A stretch of DNA of 64,000 nt from Petaurus breviceps papuanus (taxonomy: Eukaryota > Chordata > Mammalia > Diprotodontia > Petauridae). Of this stretch, positions 53,171 to 64,000 are shown in pieces (positions within the stretch are counted from its first letter, which is position 1; each line of letters opens with the position of its first letter). The stretch lies in the NCBI GenBank assembly GCA_028583685.1, contig JAMXIF010000003.1:51290304-51354303 (forward strand), in the 5' to 3' direction. The notes beneath the pieces were generated by a model, which made no database searches, was not told the origin of the DNA, and saw only the letters and a program-made list of their open reading frames with translations. The position numbers and the translations under genes are program-made.

Positions 53171-56156
53171 AACTTTCAAACTTGGAAATTGGGAGGGATC
53201 ATATGCTCAGTAAGAAAGAATTTCCATAATCTTACCTAGAAAAGTAGTAGATATCCAGGTTTACATCTGAACATGAATCTTTTTCTCTTGTCTTAAGTTC
53301 CATGTAACTTCTATTCATTTTGTAACTGTGTAACTATGTTTGACTGGCCTGAGCAGTTACTGATCTGTTCTTAAGGAAATGTCTGTGAGAATGTAGACCA
53401 AGATTGTTTTTGCTCCATTCTCTGCTTGGCTGCTTAACTGACCTCTAGATTCATTCCTAACATCCATCTCTTTATCATAGTTTCTTCTAGAATACAGCAG
53501 ATTGTAGGCAGGGAATGCACAATTAAAAAAACATTCTGCACTTGAGAAAGTTTCCTCTGCATGATTCAAAGGAAAGGAACACTTCCCACTAGTTGTGTTC
53601 TGATATGCAAAGGGAGTTCTGCTGTAAAGTTGCATTTTGTTGAATGAAACCTCAGTTCTTTGCAAGTCAAGAAATTACTGAAACGCTGGACAGCTGATCA
53701 GCCTATGGCTTTAGCCTGGTATTCTGCATCTCGTTATTGTCACTTGAGTCTGAGTGTGGTTGTATCATAGTACAGTGTTTTTCAGAGCGTGGCTGCCTTG
53801 TGGGTCCTGATTTTTGTCTCTGCCATGTTACACATTATTTTGATGGTTTTACTGTTTTGTTTTGTGAAGATTATCTTCCTCTATTCATGTGTTCGATCGT
53901 ATCCACAACCAGTTCAGTGCAGCTTTCTTAGTGTACACTGTACCTCCTCTCCTCCTCCCTCTCCCCATCTTGTAGGAACTGGGGGGGGTGGTGGCTTCTA
54001 GTGTTTTGTATAGCTTTATTATTTCCTGCCCACTACTTATTTAGTTCATGCTGTAATACTTGGCACTTTTACTTCCTTTATAGAGTAGGATGTGATGTCA
54101 TAGAGAAGGGGAAAGGGCTATCCAAATTCTCTCAATTGCTGGGAGGAGCTGCCCAGGTGTGCTGAGGGGCCTGTACTCAGGAAGAGAAACAGGGAGTCCT
54201 CCACAGTGAGTAACCCCACTTTCAAGTGCACCCAAGTTTCCTTTAAAGCCTTGTCCAGTACAGTGTAGTTTCCTCTTCTGCCCTTTCCAGTTGTACCCAA
54301 TTTGCCCTTTGGAGTGTTACCAGTTCAGCTCAGTTTTTCTCCTTTCTAACCCTTCCTCCACTGTTTTTCACCTTTTCCTGTCCTACCCCACCCACCCCAC
54401 CAGTTTCCCTTTTCCCTGCTTGTTTCCTTTTTTCAGTGTCTATTAACTTTCCTTCTGTCCCTTTGGATTGAAGAGCCTTGTCTCTCAGTTGGACACACCT
54501 TTTCCTTCAAGTCCTTGAATCTGCAATGCCCTTTTAAAGTATCTTATGATTATGTGCTGTCTTATTTTCAGTCCTTTGTCTGCTTTTACGTGTCTGTCCA
54601 GTTCTTTCCCCTTTCCCTCTATGGTCTGATCTTGTCCCCTTTTCAGCTCTAAACAGTTTCCTTGTTGCCTCTTTTTTTTCAGTATTTTCCAGTTTACACC
54701 TCTTCCGTATCCAGACATGCCTATGTTTCTTTTTTACCCCTTTCTCAGCCTTCAGTTCAGCTCTCCACTGTCGTCTCCAGCCAGGACCAGTTTCGTTCGC
54801 CTCCCAGACCTTTCTAGTGCAGCCCATATTTCTACATTCTTCTTTAGAAGAACTGAAAAAAAGCAAATAGTAAGAAGGCTGATCTGCATTGGAAAATAAT
54901 GTGGGGCAAGGACTATGGGTAAACTATCTGAACTGGAAAGGGAAGAACAGGAAAGTTAACTCGAGCTGTAAAGTAGCAGAGGAGGGTGGGGGAGGAGGGA
55001 GGGTAATCAAGTGGCTGGATAGTTTATTGGATGGACCATTATGTACTACTAAGCTTTTTTCCTTTAGGGACCTGGTTGGCATTCAGCCTACAGTAGTAGA
55101 GATCCAAACTAAGATTCTGATGGCTGCCTTGTAGCCCTTGTGAATGAATTGGAAATCTTCCCAATTCTCAGCTGGCAGGAGTCCCTGTCAAAAAACCTGT
55201 TGTGTTAATTGTCAGTAGCTGTGACCCTGTTGGTTGTCTTAGTGGAGGTGATGGTGAGAACATGGATGGAGATTTGACTCACTTCTTCCACCAAGATCTG
55301 GTCTCTCTAGGCCGTATTGGTGAGACATCACAGGAACCTGACCCTGCTATTTCTTGTTTGGGAGGAAATTGGTCCCTGGATAATGAAGGAGCTTGGTTTC
55401 TAGGGTTGGTGGTAGATTATCCACTACATGTATAAATGGTACCCTTTCCCACCCAGTTTTTAAAAGTAATTTAGAAAATGAATTAAGTAGGACTGAAAAG
55501 GGAGCAGGAAAAAAATGGGACTTATATTTACAAAACTGTATGAGGTGGACTGAATGGGAAGAGGAGAGGGATTTTGCTTGTGTTCAATTGGAAAAGGCAA
55601 AGGAGTTGGAAACTGAGCTGAACTGGAAAACACACTGTCATGAGTCATCTGGGCATCTTGTGTGCTGCTTTGACCATTTTTGACCACACTTTAAAAATTA
55701 CCTATTTTATGCTAAAAAAGTGAATTAAAACATAAAACCCATGAAGTCATCATTGACTGGTATCTACTTCCTTAACTAGACTCAAGCTTTTGTCTTCCCA
55801 AGGTCATGGAACCACTAAGAATGTGCTTAAAGGTGTTGTTTTTTTTTAAAGGAGTTCCCTCCCTCAACCAAATTTTAGCATTTACTGTTTATTGAGTCCA
55901 TCTTTATTACCATGTTATCCTTGGGTTTAACCCTTTTCAGTGTGTTTGCTACATTTTTTGGAAAAAAATTTCCCCATGTTTAATTGAAGTAGATGATGCC
56001 ACAAATGTCCAAAAAGTCTTATTCTTGCTTTAGTCAGTGTCACAATAAAGTTCCCTGCCCTTTGATGATTTTTAAATGAAAATTGCATGATTACATACAT
56101 TACTATTTACATTAAATGACTTCACACAATAACCAGCAAATTTTATTTCTTTGTAG
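53171..56156. other. Repeat-poor sequence before exon 2
   Basis: About 3 kb with no confident interspersed repeat. 54,100-55,140 is richer in G+C. Open frames (102 codons at 53,357 on -, 110 at 54,534 on -, 96 at 55,393 on +) show no known domain. Confidence 0.5.
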
Positions 56157-59095
<2,939 letters not shown>

Positions 59096-59099
59096 TTTG

Positions 59100-59168
59100 C
59101 TTTTTTTGAAATGATAATAAATCAACAAGCATTTATTAAGCACTTACTATTTTTGTACCAAGGATTGG
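59100..59168 (-). mobile_element. L2 tail, antisense
   Basis: ATCAACAAGCATTTATTAAG, then CACTTACTATTTTTGTACC. Confidence 0.75.
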
Positions 59169-59750
59169 GTTTCTCAAATGTTAATGTTCTCTATATTGTC
59201 AGATATTTAGATCTAACAGAATTTATTGGTAAACACATCAGTGTGTTTCAGTCATGTTTTGGTACTTTGATGTTGAAACGATACTTACCATGTGAATTGT
59301 GCCGTTCTTAATATGATGGTACTCTTTTAACCTTTTGTCAGAATGTGAGTGATTTCTGATGGCACTAACTTCAACATTAGTTTTCACGGCTACCTTTAGG
59401 TAAAGGGATGTGATGGGCTTCTTGTTTCATTTCCTGACATAAATATCATGTGACAGAAGGATTATAATGAAAGGTACCTTTGATTTGGGGGCCATATATG
59501 CACTTTGATCCTGCTTCATCATTTTCGATTTGGAATGAATGGCATTTGCCAGGGGCCTGCTCCTTTAGAGTGGCATGAGAATGGTCAGTCTTAGTGAACA
59601 GTATTCGAAGCACTTTTCAAGTAGAAAGAACTATATAATGGAAAATGTTTCATGTTGGCAATTAAAAAATACTTATTCATTCTGCCTTCATATATGAAAA
59701 TTTGAAATTACCACAGAGGGAGATGTTTGGCCAAATGTTCAACATTTTCA
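59169..59750. other. Unassigned intron 2 sequence
   Basis: No gene or repeat recognised. Confidence 0.5.
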
Positions 59751-59751
59751 C

Positions 59752-59985
59752 AGGCACCTAAGTGGTACGGTGGATAGAGTCCCTGGCCTGGAATCAGGAA
59801 GACCTGAGTTCAGATTCTGCCTCAGATACTAGCCAGGTGACCTTGTGTAAGTCACTCAGCTTCTGTCTTAGTTTCCTCATCTATAAAATGAGGATAATAG
59901 GGACCAAAAGAGATAATTTTTGTTAAGTCCCTTGCAAACCTTAAAGTGCTAGCCAAATATTTTCTTAGGAAGTTGACATGATCTG
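59752..59985 (+). mobile_element. MIR-like SINE, sense
   Basis: GGCACCTAAGTGGTACGGTG, GGAATCAGGAAGACCTGAGT, then GTTTCCTCATCTATAAAATG and CTTAAAGTGCTAGCC. Confidence 0.85.
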
Positions 59986-60254
59986 CTCCCGTGGAATATA
60001 TTCCTGTCTCTAGCTTTTAGAAATTAGCAGTGAGAAAAGAAAAAGCAGTGCTCACATTTTCCATGGTTTGTATTAAGATCTTAACAAGGGAAGGGAAATT
60101 CACTTTATCTTACAAGTGAGGGATTACAATTTATCTAGGTGCTCTCTGCTAGCAGTGCTTCACTGTCATTACAAATAACATTGTTTATCATCACATGGAT
60201 AATGATCTCCTATTTTATAAAAAAGTGTGTAAAGGGAGTAGCAATTTAAATATA

Positions 60255-60462
60255 GCTGCAGGATTGCCAGATAGTGTGTTATATTGAAAAGCATTGTTTT
60301 TTTTAAAGAGAGAACTTGGGTTCAAATTATGGCTTTGTTACTTCATACTTGGTCTGACCTTGGATAAGTCACTGAACTTTTTGGGCCTAGTAAGTATGTG
60401 AGACTAGGTATTCTGAACTCCAGAACTTGTGCTCTATCCACTCTACTACCTAGCTGCTTGTA
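60255..60462. mobile_element. Two abutting SINE pieces, opposite strands
   Basis: 60,255-60,390 sense (TTGGGTTCAAATTATGGCTT, ACCTTGGATAAGTCACTG). 60,395-60,462 antisense head (TCTGAACTCCAGAACTTGTG, CTCTATCCACTCTACTACC). Confidence 0.6.
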
Positions 60463-61285
60463 ATTGTTTTTCATTGTTGTCAAGTTGGTCAGGTTTTATA
60501 AATGATCAGTGTTATTTTCATTGTCATTGAGACTGACCAGTTTTAGATTTTTTTTTTTATTCTGCAGAGCATGCTGTTGACATTTTGGGGTTTGGTGATT
60601 ATTTAAATAACATTGTCTGCTTGCTCTTTCATTGAAAATCTGTAGGAGAAATGTTTTTTTAGACATTTGTCTTAGTATTTTTTTTTTTGTCTTTGATGCC
60701 ATAATTTGCTTCAGCTAAGATCCACTGTGTATTGTATTTGTATTCTTTTTTTACATGCTTCACTTTTCTAGGGGAAAGGAATTTTCAAGCCATGGCATTA
60801 CCATATATAGTGACAAATAGTACTATTTCTTAACAACTCTGTTCCTAATTTATGCATTAAGAGATGATGCATTTCTACTGGCAGGAAATTTTGACTGAAG
60901 ATATAAAAGTATGTAATTTATTTCAAAATTCTTACCTTCAAATTCCATGTTAATATCTTTTATTTCAGAATAATGGGATCTAAAAGTATTATACTATATT
61001 AGGATTATAAATATTATCTCATAATTATGAACAATTATAGTTCATTTTCTTAGTGGTAAAAAATGTGTAAAATAAGCTGTTTAGGAATCAGATTCATGAG
61101 AATAATGGGGTTTCTGTGTTGGAGCACACTGGACATCTGTATATATTTGCGTCATCTTTGTTCAAACAATCTTGACCAGTTAAACATATATTGCTTTTAC
61201 ATGATAGAAATATTAGGTTCCATTGAAGAATATTTTTTGAGATTGAATATTAGGATGTGGGGAGCATCTTTTATGGTTGATAAGC
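60463..61285. other. Unassigned intron 2 sequence
   Basis: AT-rich with T-runs. No gene or repeat recognised. Confidence 0.5.
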
Positions 61286-61301
61286 AAACTTAGACATTCT
61301 T

Positions 61302-61544
61302 TTTTTAAATTTTTATTTTTTTAAATTTTATTAAATTTTTTTAAAATTTTATTTATTTATTTAATTTTTTAAAAAAATTTTATTTATTTATTTTTTAAAA
61401 GCATTTGGGGTTAAGTAACTTGCTCAAGGTTACACGGCCAGTTATTTTTGGGTGTGGTGCAAAGTATCTGAGCCCAGATTCAATCCCAGGTCATCCCGAC
61501 TCTGGGGCCGGCGCTCTTACTCACTGTGCTACCTGGCCGCCCCT
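61302..61544 (-). mobile_element. Young WALLSI/WSINE-type SINE with expanded A/T tail
   Basis: Antisense SINE body at 61,400-61,544 (GCATTTGGGGTTAAGTAACT, TCATCCCGACTCTGGGGCC, CTACCTGGCCGCCCC). On the left its tail has become about 100 bases of T/A repeats (61,302-61,399). A perfect 16-base target-site duplication flanks the whole unit (61,286-61,301 and 61,545-61,560). Confidence 0.95.
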
Positions 61545-61584
61545 AAACTTAGACATTCTTGATAGACATTTCAGAAATTCTTTA

Positions 61585-61680
61585 TGTTCAATTAAATACA
61601 TATTTGTTAAGCACATATTACATGAAAGTTCTTGTTAGGTAATGGATACAAGGAAAGAAAGAAAAGAGTTTGTTGCTGTC
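61585..61680 (-). mobile_element. L2 tail, antisense
   Basis: AATACATATTTGTTAAGCAC, then GGTAATGGATACAAGGAAAG. Confidence 0.65.
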
Positions 61681-61820
61681 CTGGGAGAATAGCCCATGTT
61701 CGCAGATAAGTAAATTAAAGGCGCAGAGAGCCATAATAGTTGTTGCCAGGATTAAACTCTTTGTAAATTATTGCTTTCATAGAGGGTTCACAGCCTTTGG
61801 TTTAATTTTCTTGAAAGAAT

Positions 61821-61962
61821 TTCTCTCTCTTCTCTCCATTTCTTCTTCTCTTCTCTCTCTTCATCTTCCCTTTTCCTCTCCCTCTGCCCTTTCCTTCTTC
61901 TCCATCTTCCCTGTGCCTCTCCTCCTCCCTCTCCTCTCTTCTTTCTCCATTTTTTTTTTTTT
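61821..61962. repeat. Pyrimidine tract and T-run, part of the 7SL retrocopy tail
   Basis: CTCTCTTCT-type units to about 61,949, then 12 T from 61,951. It lies between the left duplication (61,812-61,820) and the 7SL body, so it appears to have grown from the A tail of that insertion. Confidence 0.85.
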
Positions 61963-62144
61963 GAGCCTGGATCAGTTTGCCCTTCCTTAGGTAGCCTGGT
62001 GGTCGCTGAGGGTTTACCTTAGAGCTGACACTCTAGCTTTAGCCTTCCTGCATCTGAGACTTCCGGAACTCAAGTGATCCACCATCCAGCCTCCTCTTTT
62101 CTCCCCAGTAGTAGGGACTATAGGTGTGTGACACCCTACCCAGC
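61963..62144 (-). pseudogene. RN7SL (pseudogene): 7SL RNA retropseudogene, 3' truncated
   Basis: 7SL is the RNA of the signal recognition particle. The + strand here reads its reverse complement: CTTCCTTAGGTAGCCTGGTG (7SL GGTTGCCTAAGGAGG region), GAACTCAAGTGATCCACCAT, CCAGCCTCC, then CCCAGTAGTAGGGACTATAGG and ACACCCTACCCAGC (the 5' end GCCGGGCGCGGTG). About 180 of 300 bases are kept, from the 5' end into the S domain. The retained S-domain text shows it is a 7SL copy and not an Alu or B1. It is followed by an A tail and flanked by TGAAAGAAT on both sides (61,812-61,820 and 62,145-62,153). Many substitutions show that it is dead. Confidence 0.9.
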
Positions 62145-62153
62145 TGAAAGAAT

Positions 62154-63750
62154 GTTATATAAGTGATCACCAGAACCTGTTTGTAATTTTTTGTCAAAAT
62201 GATTAGTAATGCATTTGACTGAAAATTTTGCTTCAACAGCATTTGACATGGAAACTTAAGGAAACTTCCTGAAAGTCTTCTGAAGAACAGAAATAATCTT
62301 GTTTTGTTTTGTCTTTACATGGATTTTTAATTAGGTAATTCACCTTTACTCAGGGAAGGTCAGATTGGTCTCATGAAGTGAGGCAGAGGTGCCACCCTCA
62401 ATCATATGACTATTGCCAGGAACATCCAGTAATCTGGAAATGCTGGAAAAATAACCTAGTATTATTATTGCTGGATGGAAATCCTGAATTTGGAGCTTTC
62501 AGTTTCATTTTGAAGAATATTACTGAAAACATTTCTAGTGCAATGTTGTAACCTTTATCTGTGCTCACAATATGATACTTTACTGTATACACCACAAAAA
62601 ACCTTGAAAAGAATCATGACTGTACATGATATGAACCTGTCATTACATATCTACATTAAATTTACTAATATTTGCATTGTAGTCTATGGTAAAAAATAAC
62701 TTTAGTGACTATATATGATTCTTAGGGCTTCCAGTTTACTTTTAAGGCATACATTATAAGTGTGAAATGGCAGTATTTCCTCATACATCTTTTCATTCTG
62801 TCAAGCCTTTTAAAAAAATTCTTTCAGAGAGTTGAACAAAAGTAACTTGGGTTGTTTCATTGTTGTCAGTGTATAGACATAATTTTATTTCAGCAATATG
62901 CAGCATTCTATAAACATTTCAGTGCATGACTAGAACCAAAAATGGGTATAGAATTGTAGTATATGTGATGTGAGTCTGTCTGAGATCAGATCAGGCGAGA
63001 CTGTTTGGCAAGGCATATGGGAACAGGCATTAAGCAACATGATTCCATTTAATTGTTAAAGGCCCTCCCTCCCTTTACCTTTTTCTTTTTTTTAATAACT
63101 TGTGCCCTGAGTTGCTGAAAGTGTAAATGGTTTTAATTTTATTCTATCTTGAATTTTAAATCAGAATTCAAATGCAAAGCGATAATATGCTGACATAGAA
63201 ACTTCTTTTATAGATGTTTCTGTTTCAGAGGGTATTAAATTGTGTTCTCTTTTGTTAAGCCAATATTTGTACAAGTTTCTTTACACTTGAAAAAAATGAA
63301 TGAACCTACTCAGTCCTCTTGAAGCTGTTCACATAATGCAATTCACATATAGTTTGTACTTATCAAGTGGAGTTTAATGGCAATAAAAGAAAAATCACAT
63401 TGTTATTTGTTTATTAGAAAATATTTGGTAAATAATTTATTAGCAGTTACTTTTATTAAACATTTACTAAAGTATTCACACAATGTTAGTTTTTGTGTCA
63501 TATATGTAAGATATCAACTGTATTCTTGAGGTCTTTATTTGAGACTGAAAATCAATGTCAACAATTACCTTATTAACATGAGTGTTAATAAGACAATTAT
63601 GCTAGTAAGACTGTTAATTAGTATTCTTTCATAAGAGAGAATGCTACTACTAGGTGCTGTGTAAGTATGCAAAAGAAGTAAATAACATTATTTTTCCAAA
63701 AGAAAAAATTTAAATTTAATGAAGGAGACATAAGAAATTGGTAGTTGTTA
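62154..63750. other. ASXL3: Unassigned intron 2 sequence
   Basis: AT-rich with no gene or repeat recognised. 62,280-63,100 is free of repeat-like text and may hold conserved elements. Confidence 0.5.
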
Positions 63751-63754
63751 GGGG

Positions 63755-64000
63755 CTTTAGAGATGAATGAATGAAGAGGCATTTTTATGTACCAAGAATA
63801 CTGGGCATATGAGTACAAAAGTAAGGATAGTCCTTGCCTATTGGGCACTTATGTTTTAATGGTGGGCATAGATACATTGGGAATGACCAGAGAGGGATAT
63901 TTTGGTTTGGCAAATAGAAAGAAAGGTGAGTGGAGCCTGAGGCAATTAGATTGACACAACCTTTCCAGGAACACTGGCAGTTGACTTGATTTTGGAGGAA
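63755..64000 (-). mobile_element. L2, antisense, cut by window edge
   Basis: GAATGAATGAAGAGGCATTT, GTCCTTGCCTATTGGGCACT, then CACTGGCAGTTGACTTGATT fit the antisense L2 tail and body. Confidence 0.6.

Larger units (their letters stand above)
18004..56156 (+). other. ASXL3: ASXL3 intron 1 (38,153 bases)
   Basis: Donor GTACGT at 18,004 and acceptor TTTATTTCTTTGTAG ending at 56,156; the intron is phase 0. It is filled with L2, MIR, L1 and SINE copies and solo LTRs in both directions. Repeat-poor stretches (18,771-22,629 and 53,171-56,156) flank both exons and are the likeliest places for regulatory elements. No further coding exon was recognised. Confidence 0.9.

Noticed and set aside
53357-54866. 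Several 60-110-codon frames on the - strand
   Set aside because: No recognisable domain, no splice-supported context, and lengths expected by chance in a G+C-richer stretch.
61963-62144. Alu-like or B1-like SINE
   Set aside because: The text includes 7SL S-domain sequence that Alu and B1 lack, so it is a direct 7SL copy.

Overview
This looks like nuclear DNA from a marsupial. It holds the 5' end of one protein gene, ASXL3, on the + strand, set in repeat-rich non-coding DNA. Marsupial origin is suggested by several elements recognised from memory: Mar-1-type CORE-SINEs, tRNA-headed SINEs with a GGCAGCTAGGTGGC-like start (WALLSI/WSINE type), marsupial-type L1, abundant L2 and RTE-type LINE fossils. 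The species cannot be named from the sequence. An Australian lineage is only a weak guess.

Layout. 1-17,200 is intergenic and dominated by retrotransposons. A degenerate RTE-type LINE (pieces from about 6,420 to 15,090) is split by a 4.7-kb L1 complex, by SINEs and by a solo LTR. 17,220-18,240 is a CpG island carrying a full CRE, three GGGTCA half-sites and ASXL3 exon 1, whose coding part is 17,950-18,003. 18,004-56,156 is the 38.2-kb intron 1. It begins with a perfect inverted repeat around a poly-C tract, continues with a repeat-poor stretch of about 3.9 kb, and then carries L2, L1, SINE and LTR insertions. Exon 2 is 56,157-56,239. 56,240-64,000 is the start of intron 2; it is repeat-poor except for a few SINEs and a 7SL RNA retropseudogene.

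Only the two exons encode host protein. They give residues 1-45 plus two bases of codon 46 of ASXL3, a scaffold subunit of the BAP1 (PR-DUB) histone H2A deubiquitinase, covering the first half of its N-terminal HARE-HTH domain. Nearly every other open frame of 60-140 codons either lies in a LINE, SINE, LTR or simple repeat or is a chance frame. No tRNA, rRNA, CRISPR or prokaryote-like system was found. The observations most worth a second look are the layered start codons and possible receptor sites of ASXL3, the foldback sequence just inside intron 1, a 7SL RNA retrocopy whose tail has become a microsatellite, and a retrotransposition scar that contains almost only poly(A).
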